Shown one piece after another: positions 1 through 7,510 of a stretch of 27,637 nucleotides of DNA; position 1 is the stretch's first letter, and every line of letters begins with the position of its first letter. A program made the position numbers and the translations under genes. Under the pieces are notes generated by a model. That model was not told where the DNA came from. It saw only the letters and a program-made list of their open reading frames with translations, and made no database searches. The stretch is from CALFMR01 sp035550595 (lineage in GTDB: Bacteria; Acidobacteriota; Vicinamibacteria; Vicinamibacterales; SCN-69-37). The stretch is from NCBI GenBank assembly GCA_035550595.1, contig DASZOV010000134.1, forward strand, positions 1 through 27,637, given 5' to 3'.

Positions 1-25
1 GCGCGTGATGGTCGATGTAGTTCAT
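1..25 (-). CDS. eboB: Start of a probable TatD-like hydrolase (EboB), cut by the window edge
   Basis: Only the first eight codons are present, reading MNYIDHHA and then leaving the window. The ATG overlaps the stop of the upstream small gene in an ATGA arrangement, which is typical of translational coupling. In ebo clusters a TatD-like metal-dependent hydrolase with an N-terminal Asp-x-His metal-binding segment accompanies EboC and EboD, and the IDHH sequence fits such a start. The identification rests mainly on neighbours, because eight residues cannot prove a family. Confidence 0.4.
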
Positions 26-336
26 GATCGCGACTCCCTCAGCGACGGATCGTACGCGCCGACGGCGCCCTTGCGGTCGAGCGCCTCGAGCGGCGTCGCG
101 TCCGGGTCGCTCAAGAGCATCTGGATGTGCGCGAGCCGCTCGGGCGCGGCCGCCGTCAACGCCGCGATCGCCTCGGCGAAGACGCGCATGCGGAAGTCAT
201 TGGCCGCGACCGCCGGATCGGCGCGATCGATTCGGTCGAGGAACGCGGCGATCTCGAGCAGGCGGTTGCGGTTCTCGATGAAGTACTCGTCGACGAGCTG
301 GGTGGCCGTCAACGGCGATGTCGGACGGGCGGTCAT
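22..336 (-). CDS. Small conserved-looking protein of the ebo operon, function unknown
   Basis: This 104-residue protein has no signal peptide or membrane segment and no motif I recognise. It is acidic to neutral and looks mostly helical, with a first half centred on DEYFIENRNRLLEIAAFLDRI and a second half rich in Ala, Leu and Glu. Its ATG overlaps the stop of the EboD-like gene (ATGA), and its own stop overlaps the start of the probable EboB gene (ATGA), so it is made as part of the operon. It is shorter than described EboA proteins, and I do not claim that it is EboA. A partner or stabilising protein for the neighbouring enzymes is possible but unproven. Confidence 0.75.
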   Translation of the reverse strand: MTARPTSPLTATQLVDEYFIENRNRLLEIAAFLDRIDRADPAVAANDFRMRVFAEAIAALTAAAPERLAHIQMLLSDPDATPLEALDRKGAVGAYDPSLRESRS

Positions 337-1553
337 GTCGTTCCCCGCGCGCCGGCCAGCAGGCCGTCGACTGCGCGCGAGGAGCGCGCAGCGTCGATCT
401 GCCGCAGCACGCCGATACTTCGAATCATAGTCTCGACGTCGATCTCGTGCACGTCGAAAGGCCGGCCGATCCCGTGGAGCAGCAGAATCGTGAGGCGGCC
501 GCCGAGGTGCTCGCGGAAATCCGCGAGCCCACGCAGGACTGATTCGACGTGTCCCGGTTCGTCCAAGTGCTGGTCGAGCTCGGGCACGTGGAGCTCGAGA
601 CCGAGCGCGAGGAGCAGATCGACGATGCGCCGCCAGTCGGATTCCGGAAGCGCGCCGGTCAGGTACGAATAGGTGCTGTCGAGCGCGATGCCGATCGCCA
701 CGGCCTCGCCGTGCCGCACGCGATGCGAGGTGAGCTGCTCGAGTTTGTGCGCTGACCAGTGACCGAAATCGAGCGGCCGCGATGATCCGAGCTCGAACGG
801 GTCGCCGCCCTGGGCGATGTGCGCCAGGTGCAGCTCGGCGGAGCGGCGAACGATCTGGCGCATGGCGTCGGCGTCACGCGCCATGAGCTGCGGCGCCAGC
901 CGCTCGATCGTGTCGAAGAAAGCCGCGTCGCGAATGAGCGCGGCTTTCACGGCTTCGGACACGCCGCCGCGCCAGTCGCGATCGGCGAGCGTCGCGAGGA
1001 ACCGCGCGTCGTTGATCACGGCGAACGGCGCCGCGAACGTGCCGAAGTAGTTCTTGATCCCGAACGCATTGATGCCGTTCTTCACGCCGACCGCCGAGTC
1101 GTCTTGCGACAGCACCGTCGTCGGCACGCGCACGAGGCGCACGCCGCGGTGCGCGGTCGCGGCCGCATAGCCCACGACGTCGAGAACGGCGCCGCCGCCG
1201 ACCGCGATGACGTACGAGTGCCGGCAGAGTGCCGCGGCATGAATGGCGCGATGGACCGTGTCGACGTGCGCGGGATCGTCCTTGACGGCCTCGCCGCCCG
1301 GCAGCACGACCGTCGGTCCGGCCAGCCGCACGACGTCGGCGTGCGCGTCGGCATATCGGGCGATTGCGCTCAGAAGATCGGGATGCGCGTCGACGACGCC
1401 GGCGTCGACAATGACGATGGCGTCGGCCGGTAGACGTTCACCATCGTGCGCCAGGACCGATCGGAGGAGCGGGTTGGCCGGGGTGAAGACGCCCTCGGTG
1501 AAATGCACCGGGTAGCGGAAGGTGACGGGAACTGCCTGCTGAATCGCGTCCAT
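333..1553 (-). CDS. eboD: 3-dehydroquinate-synthase-like protein EboD
   Basis: The 406-residue protein has the sugar phosphate cyclase fold. The NAD-binding glycine motif GGGAVLDVVGY is followed by RVPTTVLSQDDSAVGVKNGIN, then NYFGTFAAP and the metal-site region GHWSAHKLEQL...RHGEAVAIGI. These match the dehydroquinate synthase superfamily, but the SQDDSAVGVKNG segment and the longer C-terminus are of the kind seen in EboD and other secondary-metabolite cyclases rather than in housekeeping AroB. Its ATG starts one base after the UbiA-like stop, and its stop overlaps the next ATG. Proteins of this type are associated with ebo clusters, which are implicated in trafficking of a metabolite precursor; the reaction is not established. 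It could be another cyclase of the superfamily, but the UbiA partner favours EboD. Confidence 0.85.
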   Translation of the reverse strand: MDAIQQAVPVTFRYPVHFTEGVFTPANPLLRSVLAHDGERLPADAIVIVDAGVVDAHPDLLSAIARYADAHADVVRLAGPTVVLPGGEAVKDDPAHVDTVHRAIHAAALCRHSYVIAVGGGAVLDVVGYAAATAHRGVRLVRVPTTVLSQDDSAVGVKNGINAFGIKNYFGTFAAPFAVINDARFLATLADRDWRGGVSEAVKAALIRDAAFFDTIERLAPQLMARDADAMRQIVRRSAELHLAHIAQGGDPFELGSSRPLDFGHWSAHKLEQLTSHRVRHGEAVAIGIALDSTYSYLTGALPESDWRRIVDLLLALGLELHVPELDQHLDEPGHVESVLRGLADFREHLGGRLTILLLHGIGRPFDVHEIDVETMIRSIGVLRQIDAARSSRAVDGLLAGARGTT

Positions 1554-1554
1554 C

Positions 1555-2415
1555 TCAAGTCACGGCGAAGAGGCGCGCGAGCCATCCGGCTGCGAGCGCC
1601 GTCCCCAGCACGGCCAATCCCCAAATCATACCGGCGTACGCGGCGGCGATCACGGCGTCGACCAGGACCAGCGACAGGACGCCCGCGCGGACCGCGCGTC
1701 GCGCGTGTGCGGGCTGGGGATCGCGCCACGCTTCGACGAACGGCGGCACGATGCGCCACCCGAGTATCAAGAGAAAGACCGCCGCGGTGGCTGGACTGGC
1801 TGGACCGAGCATCGTGACCCACACGAGCGCGACGAGCGACACGTCGACGAGGCCCAGCGCGATGGCCGCCGCGCGTTTCGTGCCTCCGGCGACTTCGCCA
1901 CGGCTCACGACCGTGACGCCGACGATGTAGATCCACGGGATGAGCGCGAGCGGCCAGTGGATGCGAATCGCGGCCGGTGCCGCAGCCATGCCGAGCACCA
2001 GATTCAACCCGCGGCACAGCCCCATGTTGATGGGACCGACCATCGCCATCGGCTTGGTGATCGCGTCGTAACTCAGAACGGCTGCGACGATGGCCGCGGC
2101 GACGAGCGCGGCAGTGCCGGTCGCCTGACTGGCCGCGAGCACGCCTGTGCCGAGCAACGCGGCTCCGAGCGTCGCAGCCACGGACGTGCGAATCCGGCCG
2201 CTCGGGATCGGCCGTTCGGGCCGCTCGATGGCGTCGATTCGGCGATCGAAGACGTCGTTCAACACGATGCCGCCGGCGTAGAGACACGCGGTCGACGCGA
2301 GGAGCCAGGCGAGCGACCGGGACGGCGCGAGGCCCGTCAGCGCATAGCCGGCGAGTACGTCGGCGAGGGCCGTGGCGACGTTCGCGGGGCGCAGGATTTC
2401 GAGGTAGGCGCGCAA
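1555..2415 (-). CDS. eboC: UbiA-like prenyltransferase EboC
   Basis: This 286-residue integral membrane protein has about eight hydrophobic helices. The first Asp-rich motif of the UbiA family is intact: N53, D54, D57 and D61 within NDVFDRRIDAIERPERP, followed by IPSGRI. A second polar loop lies in DAITKPMAMVGPINMGLCRGLN. The start is a TTG. It gives the expected N-terminus MRAYLEILRPANV, and no better start lies upstream in frame. UbiA enzymes transfer prenyl groups to aromatic or sugar-like acceptors in the membrane, and the EboC branch is associated with the ebo metabolite-trafficking cluster. It is the first gene of the operon seen here. A perfect hairpin sits two bases before the TTG and may control translation. 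Confidence 0.85.
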   Translation of the reverse strand: MRAYLEILRPANVATALADVLAGYALTGLAPSRSLAWLLASTACLYAGGIVLNDVFDRRIDAIERPERPIPSGRIRTSVAATLGAALLGTGVLAASQATGTAALVAAAIVAAVLSYDAITKPMAMVGPINMGLCRGLNLVLGMAAAPAAIRIHWPLALIPWIYIVGVTVVSRGEVAGGTKRAAAIALGLVDVSLVALVWVTMLGPASPATAAVFLLILGWRIVPPFVEAWRDPQPAHARRAVRAGVLSLVLVDAVIAAAYAGMIWGLAVLGTALAAGWLARLFAVT

Positions 2416-2416
2416 A

Positions 2417-2446
2417 CGGCGCGATTCTATCGGAAGAATCGCGCCG
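2417..2446 (-). promoter_or_regulatory. Perfect 11-bp inverted repeat abutting the eboC start codon
   Basis: The arms 2417-2427 and 2436-2446 are exact reverse complements (CGGCGCGATTC / GAATCGCGCCG), with an 8-base loop at 2428-2435. The repeat ends one base before the TTG start of eboC, and no Shine-Dalgarno sequence separates them. There is no T-run, so it is not a classical terminator. A protein operator or an mRNA hairpin limiting ribosome access are both possible. Confidence 0.5.
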
Positions 2447-2884
2447 TGGTGGTCTGGAAGAACGGACGGCGGGGGGCGGTTCGGCGGCCGCCACCCCGCG
2501 CCTGCCGCGGAGGAGGAGAGGGGGACCGCGGCTACTGCCCGCTCGATGGCGTCCCTTGCGGAACCGCCAACACGTTGGTGAGCGCTCGTAGGCTCATCGA
2601 ATCAATCCCGATGCCGTCCATCATGGTCTGGCGCGCGCCTGGACGCAAGCGCAAGGATAGGACGCCGGTTTTGGCCTTCCGGACTGACCATCGGCGAGGA
2701 CGCACGGTCGTCTTGGGAATGAGGTGAAGGCGTCACGAGACAGGACGTTTCACCCATCTCATCTTCGAAAAATGCACGTGATGCGCTGCTTGGACGCTAG
2801 GCCAGTCCAGCCGGTATCGTTCATCGCCGCGCTCGCGCCGACCTTGGCAGCCAGGGCTCCAGTTTCACATGGCAAAACGATGAG
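2447..2884. other. Intergenic stretch between the ebo and lut operons
   Basis: Apart from the doubtful small frame at 2532-2705 I see no convincing gene. The stretch is less uniformly GC-rich than the flanking genes. It contains a purine-rich patch near 2510-2525 and should carry the promoter of the ebo operon on the minus strand, but no convincing -35/-10 pair could be picked out. Confidence 0.5.
2532..2705 (-). other. Doubtful small open frame, 57 codons from a GTG, unrecognised
   Basis: On the minus strand a frame from a GTG at 2705 to a TAG at 2532-2534 encodes 57 residues. Its middle, ARQTMMDGIGIDSMSLRAL, looks more protein-like than its surroundings. There is no clear Shine-Dalgarno, and the composition is mixed. 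It could be a small gene, a remnant of a decayed gene, or chance. I do not recognise it. Confidence 0.2.
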
Positions 2885-2903
2885 GTCGGCTAGTTCAGCC
2901 GAC
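2870..2903 (-). terminator. Possible terminator of the lut operon
   Basis: A 7-bp stem pairs 2885-2891 with 2897-2903 (GTCGGCT / AGCCGAC) around a 5-base loop, spanning the lutC stop codon. On the minus strand it is followed after seven bases by TTTT (complement of 2874-2877). The stem is short and the T-run small and displaced, so this is a weak candidate. Confidence 0.3.
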
Positions 2904-3575
2904 GAAGACGACGTGGACTTCGCCCGGGCCGTGGACGCCGCGGCTGAGCGTGTGTTCGATGTCCGCTGTACGGCTCGGACCGGTGATGCAGACGACGTTC
3001 GCACCGGCCGTCGCAAGGTCGGGCCGCTGGCGAATGAGCGCGGCGAGCGAGTCGACGAGCCGGTGGCGTTCGACGAGCGCGACGTGAATCGGCGGCAGGA
3101 GCGACGCCAGCCGCGCACGGCCCGGGCCCGAGGCGAGGACGATCGATCCCGTTTCGGCGAGGGCAGCGTCGGCGCCGGTCAGCCCGATCGTGGCGGAGGC
3201 GAGCTCGTCGCGCCGCTCGATCGAGTCCATGTCGCCCGTCGTCACCGTGTCGATGCTGATGCCGGCGCGCACGAGCGCCGTTGGCAGTCCAGCCACCGGC
3301 AGTAGCGCTTCGTCCCACATCAACACGCGCCGCTGGCCGCGTCCCGCCATCAGTCGATCGAGCAGCGCGACGACGGCGTCGGCGCTCGGCTCAGGCATGT
3401 CGTGACACGTGCCTCCGAGCGCTTCGAGTTCGGCGCGGAAGCGCGCGGCGCGATCGCCGGCCGGCGGCGGCCACGAGAAGACGCCGGGATGATCGGCCGC
3501 GGCATCGGGAAACGAGCCGCGTCCGATCGCCGCGGCGATGGCGGCGCGCATCGCGGCGCGCGCGTCGGGCGTCAT
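2895..3575 (-). CDS. lutC: Lactate utilisation protein LutC
   Basis: The 226-residue protein belongs to the LUD domain family (LutC/YkgG). The segment TGADAALAETGSIVLASGPGRAR is diagnostic, and the C-terminal half HVALVERHRLVDSL...GANVVCITGPSRTADIE followed by GVHGPGEVHVVFVG matches the conserved end of LutC. The chosen ATG at 3575 overlaps the lutB stop (ATGA), although the open frame extends further upstream. LutC works with LutA and LutB in the cytoplasmic complex that oxidises L-lactate to pyruvate. It carries no cofactor motif of its own. Gene order on the transcript is lutA-lutB-lutC, as in Bacillus. Confidence 0.93.
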   Translation of the reverse strand: MTPDARAAMRAAIAAAIGRGSFPDAAADHPGVFSWPPPAGDRAARFRAELEALGGTCHDMPEPSADAVVALLDRLMAGRGQRRVLMWDEALLPVAGLPTALVRAGISIDTVTTGDMDSIERRDELASATIGLTGADAALAETGSIVLASGPGRARLASLLPPIHVALVERHRLVDSLAALIRQRPDLATAGANVVCITGPSRTADIEHTLSRGVHGPGEVHVVFVG

Positions 3576-5002
3576 GACGGGTTCTGCTCCGGCGGCTTCG
3601 TGCGGCGCGCCCAGCGTTCCTGGAACGACTCGACGGCCATGACGGGGAAGTCGCGCGTCGACGTCCATCCGGACAACGGCGGCGGCAGCCAGCGAATCCA
3701 GCCGTCGCGGGACGTGGTGCGCATGAGCTTGGCCGTAAGACGGCCGGCGGTCTGGAATCGACGCGGACTCGTGGCCACCCATCGGTAGACGCGCAGCCCG
3801 GTCGCGATCCACCACGGCGCGTGATGCGCCTTCGCATCGTCGGCGCGCAGCGCGAGCAGCATGCGCGGGATGTCGATGCGTACCGGGCAGGCCTCGCGGC
3901 ACGCGCCGCACAAGCTACTCGCGTGCGGCAGATCGTGAAAGGTCTCGAGTCCGCGAAGCGCCGGCGTGAGCACCGATCCGAACGGACCGGGATAGACGCT
4001 GCCGTACGCGTGCCCGCCAATTTCCTGATAGACCGGACACGCGTTGAGGCAGGCGCCGCAGCGGATGCAGTACAGAATTTCGGCCAGCTCGGAGCCCAGC
4101 ACGCGGCTGCGGCCGTTGTCGACGAGGACGACGTGCAATTCGGACGGGCCGTCGGTTTCGTCGGCGGGTCGGGGGCCGTTGATCAGGTTCGTGTAGACGG
4201 TCAGGTTCTGGCCCGTCGCGCTGCGGCCGAGGATTTGCAGCATGACCGTCAGGTCCTCGGGCGTCGGGACGAGGCGCTCGATGCCCATCATCGCGACGTG
4301 GACGCGCGGAAGCGTCGTGACGAGCCGGCCGTTGCCCTCGTTCGTGCAGACGCAGAGCGTGCCGGTCGACGCGACGCCGAAGTTCACGCCGCTCACGCCG
4401 AGATCCGCGCGCAGGAACTCGGGACGCAGCGTGCGGCGCGCGAACTGCGTCATGCTCGCGACGTCGGTGAGATCCGCATCGGTCGCCCCGGCCTTCGCGC
4501 GGAAGAGATCGGCGATCTCGCCGCGCGTCTTGTGGATGATCGGCATCACGATGTGCGACGGATGATCGTCGGCGAGTTGCACGACGTACTCGCCGAGATC
4601 GGTCTCGACCACGCGCACGCCGGCGGCCTCGAGGCGCGCGTTGAGGTCGATCTCTTCGCTGATCATCGACTTCGACTTGACGGCGGTCTTCAGATTCCGT
4701 GAGCGGACGAGACTGGTGACGTACGCGATCGCGTCTTCGGCTGTCGGCGCGTAGAAGACGTGGCCGCCGCGTGCTTCGATGGCGGCGGCGAACTCGTCGA
4801 GATAACGGTCGAGATGCGCGATCGTGTGCGCGCGGAGTTGTCGCGCGTGATCGCGCCAGGCGTCGGCGTCCGGCAGCCGATCGAGCGCCGCTTGCCGCGA
4901 TCGACGCACGCTGGCCGTGACGCGTCCGACCGCGCCGCGCAGGCGCGCATCGGCCAGCGCGTCGGCGGTGCGCCGGTAGAAGGACGCGGGCGCCGCGTTC
5001 AC
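3572..5002 (-). CDS. lutB: L-lactate oxidation iron-sulfur protein LutB
   Basis: The 476-residue length is normal for LutB. The N-terminal LUD domain includes AVKSKSMISEEIDLN and GVNFGVASTGTLCVCTNEGN. The C-terminal part binds two 4Fe-4S clusters through C312, C315, C318 and C322 (CIRCGACLNACPVYQ) and C365, C368 and C372 (SLCGACREACPV). The GTG start at 5002 overlaps the lutA stop (GTGA) and gives the expected N-terminus; the longer open frame running back across lutA is spurious. LutB passes electrons from lactate toward the respiratory chain as part of LutABC. Confidence 0.94.
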   Translation of the reverse strand: MNAAPASFYRRTADALADARLRGAVGRVTASVRRSRQAALDRLPDADAWRDHARQLRAHTIAHLDRYLDEFAAAIEARGGHVFYAPTAEDAIAYVTSLVRSRNLKTAVKSKSMISEEIDLNARLEAAGVRVVETDLGEYVVQLADDHPSHIVMPIIHKTRGEIADLFRAKAGATDADLTDVASMTQFARRTLRPEFLRADLGVSGVNFGVASTGTLCVCTNEGNGRLVTTLPRVHVAMMGIERLVPTPEDLTVMLQILGRSATGQNLTVYTNLINGPRPADETDGPSELHVVLVDNGRSRVLGSELAEILYCIRCGACLNACPVYQEIGGHAYGSVYPGPFGSVLTPALRGLETFHDLPHASSLCGACREACPVRIDIPRMLLALRADDAKAHHAPWWIATGLRVYRWVATSPRRFQTAGRLTAKLMRTTSRDGWIRWLPPPLSGWTSTRDFPVMAVESFQERWARRTKPPEQNPS

Positions 5003-5769
5003 CGCTTCGCCTCGGAGCCGGCGAGCACGTCGGCGATGTGCCGGACGCGGATCGGGCAGCCACGGCGGTGCAATCCGCCGTTCATGTGCATCGCGCAGCT
5101 CACGTCGGTGACGACGACCGTGTCGGCGCCGGTGCGCTCGATGCAGTCGAGCTTGCGCGTGAGCATCGCCGACGAGATGTCGGCCATCTTCACCGCGAAC
5201 AGTCCGCCGAAGCCGCAGCAGACGTCGGCTTCCTCGAGCGGGACGACATCGGCGCCCTTCACCTGCGCGAGCAGTTCGCGTGGCTGATGGTCGACGCCGA
5301 GGCCGCGCAGGCCGTGGCAGCACGCGTGGTAGGTGAGACGCGCGTCCGATGTGGCGCCGACGTCGGTGACGCCCATGACGTCGACGAGGAAGCGCGTGAA
5401 CTCGTAGGTGCGCGCGGCCAGATCGCGCGCGCGTTCGGCGTACGCCGGATCGTCGGCGAGGAGCGACGCGTAGCGATGGATCACCATGTCGCCGCAGGAG
5501 CCGGACGGCATCACGACCGGATCGGGCGCGGCCGCCAGCACGTCGATGGTGTGTCGGGCCAACGCGCGCGCGTCGTCGAGGAAGCCGGCGTTGAAGGCGG
5601 GCTGGCCGCAACAGGTCTGGAGCGGCGGACAGACGACTTCGAGGCCGAGCCGCTCGAGCACGGTGGCCACCGAGAAGCCGGTGTCCGGAAACAACCGGTC
5701 GACCAGACAGGTGACGAAGAGCTGCACCCGTGTGGGCTTCGGCACGGAGGAGCGAGCAGCGGGCGTCAT
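4999..5769 (-). CDS. lutA: LutA, cysteine-rich (CCG domain) subunit of L-lactate oxidase
   Basis: The 256-residue protein has two CCG (DUF3483-type) domains. The first holds C21, C53-C54-G55 (QTCCGQPAFNAG) and C92. The second holds C150-C151 (YHACCHG) and C184-C185-G186 (DVCCGFGGLF). These cysteines are typical of LutA/GlpC/HdrB proteins, which bind an unusual Fe-S centre or act in thiol redox chemistry. It is the first gene of lutABC, divergent from the IclR-type regulator with about 176 bases between start codons. The start could lie a few codons later, because residues 1-12 are poorly conserved in character. Confidence 0.92.
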   Translation of the reverse strand: MTPAARSSVPKPTRVQLFVTCLVDRLFPDTGFSVATVLERLGLEVVCPPLQTCCGQPAFNAGFLDDARALARHTIDVLAAAPDPVVMPSGSCGDMVIHRYASLLADDPAYAERARDLAARTYEFTRFLVDVMGVTDVGATSDARLTYHACCHGLRGLGVDHQPRELLAQVKGADVVPLEEADVCCGFGGLFAVKMADISSAMLTRKLDCIERTGADTVVVTDVSCAMHMNGGLHRRGCPIRVRHIADVLAGSEAKR

Positions 5770-5945
5770 ACGTACGGGCGCGAGGCCGCTATCACCTTAC
5801 TTGAAAACGTCTCGCAGGCCGCGACGCCGGCGCAGTTCTCGTGATGACGGCCGTAAACACGGGCGCTCGATCGCGCGTGTGTTATGCTCCCCGAAACTTC
5901 AGTCGAGTGCGGCCCCTCGCTCCAGGTTGGCCGCCACGGTGCATC
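5770..5945. promoter_or_regulatory. Divergent control region between lutA and the hybrid regulator
   Basis: This 176-base space separates two divergent start codons, so it must hold the lut promoter (minus strand) and normally the regulator promoter (plus strand). A TATGCT at 5883-5888 could be a -10 element for the regulator, but no matching -35 is evident. An AT-richer patch lies at 5791-5808 on the lut side. No clear long palindrome was found. Confidence 0.45.
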
Positions 5946-7106
5946 ATGGCCACGACCAAGTCTCCACGGGAGCCGTACGTCGTCCAGTCCGTCGTTCATG
6001 CCGCTGAGATTCTGCGCGCATTCCAGACGCGCGGCGAGGTCCTTCGGCTTCGCGACGTCGTCGAGCGCACGACGCTCGGCAAGGGACTGTGTTTCCGGCT
6101 GCTGCACACGCTGCGGCATTGCGGCCTGCTCGAGAAGATCGACGAGAGCCGTTACCGATTGACGTCGGACATCCAGCGGCGGAAGCGGTATCGGATCGGG
6201 TACACGGCGCTCGGGCATCACAGCTCGTTCCAGCGCGAGGTGCAGGCGAGCCTGACCTACGCGGCGAAGAACGAGGAGATCGAGCTCATCGTGCTCGACA
6301 ACCGACGGAGCCCGAAGGTCGCGCTCCGCAACGCGGACTTCCTGATCCGCGAAAAAGCGGACCTCGTCATCGAATACCAGACGAACGAAGCGGTGGCGGC
6401 GGCCATTTCAGCCAGGTATCTCGAAGCGGGGATTCCGTTCATCGCCGTCCACGTGCCGCACCCGGGCGCGACCTACTACGGCGCGAACAACTATCAGGCT
6501 GGACTGCTCGCCGGGCACTATCTCGGCCGCTGGGCGAAGGCGCGCTGGCACGGACAGGTCGACGAGGTGCTGCTCATCGACGTGGCGCGAGCCGGCGCGC
6601 TCGTGCACGGGCGGATCGCGGGTGTGCTCGCCGGGTTGAAGGAGACCTTGCGCGAGGTCGTCGACACGCGTCCGGTCGTCTCGCTCGACGGCGACGGCCA
6701 GTTCACCGTGTCGCTCGAGCGCGTGCGCGCGCACCTGCGGCGATCGAAGGCCAAGTTCGTGCTGGTCGGCGCGGCCAACGATCAGAGCGCGCTCGGTGCC
6801 GTGCGTGCGTTTCAGGAGGCCGGGCGTGCCGGGACGTGCGCCGTCGTCGGCCAGAACGGCGAGCCGGACGTACGCGCGGAATTGCGCGAGTCGCGGACGC
6901 CGCTCATCGGATCGGTGGGCTATTTCCCAGAGCGATACGGCGAGGACCTCGTCTCGCTCGCCCTCGACATCCTCACGGAGCGGCCCACGCCGCCGGCCAA
7001 GTTCGTCAAGCACCAGGTGCTGACGGCGCAGAATCTCGGGCATTTCTATCCCAACGACACCCTCATGCCGCCTGCCGGCGTCGACACCGGCCGAAAGCCC
7101 AGCTAA
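5946..7106 (+). CDS. Hybrid regulator: IclR-type HTH plus RbsB-like sugar-binding domain
   Basis: The 386-residue protein begins with a winged helix of IclR type, VQSVVHAAEILRAFQ...LRLRDVVERTTLGKGLCFRLLHTLRHCGLLEK, at about residues 13-65. It then enters a type-1 periplasmic-binding-protein fold at about residues 80-370. Typical elements there are IELIVLDNRRSPKVALRNADFLI, GIPFIAVHVPHPGATYYGANNYQAG and VGAANDQSALGAVRAFQEAG. There is no signal peptide, so it acts in the cytoplasm as a transcription factor with a sugar-sensing core. The ATG at 5946 is preferred over one at 5841, because the extra 35 residues have no family character. It is divergent from lutABC and upstream of the TonB and epimerase genes, so either or both may be targets. 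Domain calls are by eye. Confidence 0.8.
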   Translation: MATTKSPREPYVVQSVVHAAEILRAFQTRGEVLRLRDVVERTTLGKGLCFRLLHTLRHCGLLEKIDESRYRLTSDIQRRKRYRIGYTALGHHSSFQREVQASLTYAAKNEEIELIVLDNRRSPKVALRNADFLIREKADLVIEYQTNEAVAAAISARYLEAGIPFIAVHVPHPGATYYGANNYQAGLLAGHYLGRWAKARWHGQVDEVLLIDVARAGALVHGRIAGVLAGLKETLREVVDTRPVVSLDGDGQFTVSLERVRAHLRRSKAKFVLVGAANDQSALGAVRAFQEAGRAGTCAVVGQNGEPDVRAELRESRTPLIGSVGYFPERYGEDLVSLALDILTERPTPPAKFVKHQVLTAQNLGHFYPNDTLMPPAGVDTGRKPS

Positions 7107-7510
7107 GCAGACCAGCGTCGATCTCTCCATTCGTTTCGCACACAAAAACGGACCGCGGCAGTACCCCACAATCCGTAGCGTATAAACCGGGCCCGGGTAT
7201 TTGCTCGGGATCGCCCGTGATCGGCCCCGCATTTCGTACGAATCACCATACCCACGGGTGTTCCAAGCCACGAAACAGTCCCAAAGAGGCCGTTCGTCGC
7301 TTGTGCGCATGTCGCCATCCCCCGAGACTGTGCGCGATTCGCGTCGAGGGTCTGAACAGTGTTTCCAGCGCACGTACTTCATTGCGTGTCGCGGCGACCT
7401 GAACCCGACGGAATGCGCCGGACGATATCTGCTGTCCGGCCACAGTCCGAACGGACGTCGCGACGGCGAACGGTTAGTGCCGTCGACTCGACTCGGTATG
7501 GAGGCCGTAC
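7107..7510. other. Leader region upstream of the TonB-dependent receptor
   Basis: No gene is supported in these 404 bases. The composition is clearly less GC-rich than the regulator gene before it. Features seen are a 10-bp palindrome CCGGGCCCGG at 7187-7196 next to TATAAA at 7181-7186, which could be a -10 element without a visible -35. A good Shine-Dalgarno TGGAGG lies at 7499-7504, six bases before the receptor ATG. Confidence 0.5.

Noticed and set aside
2759..2890. Minus-strand peptide containing ADLIVLPCETGALAAKVG downstream of lutC
   Set aside because: It looks faintly protein-like, but it runs out of frame from inside lutC and has no start, so it is more likely chance read-through of non-coding DNA.
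5003..5611. N-terminal extension of LutB across lutA
   Set aside because: The extension lies on top of lutA in another frame; the GTG at 5002 with a GTGA overlap gives the normal LutB length.
5841..5945. Upstream ATG giving a 35-residue N-terminal extension of the hybrid regulator
   Set aside because: The extra residues have no family character and would cover the divergent promoter region.
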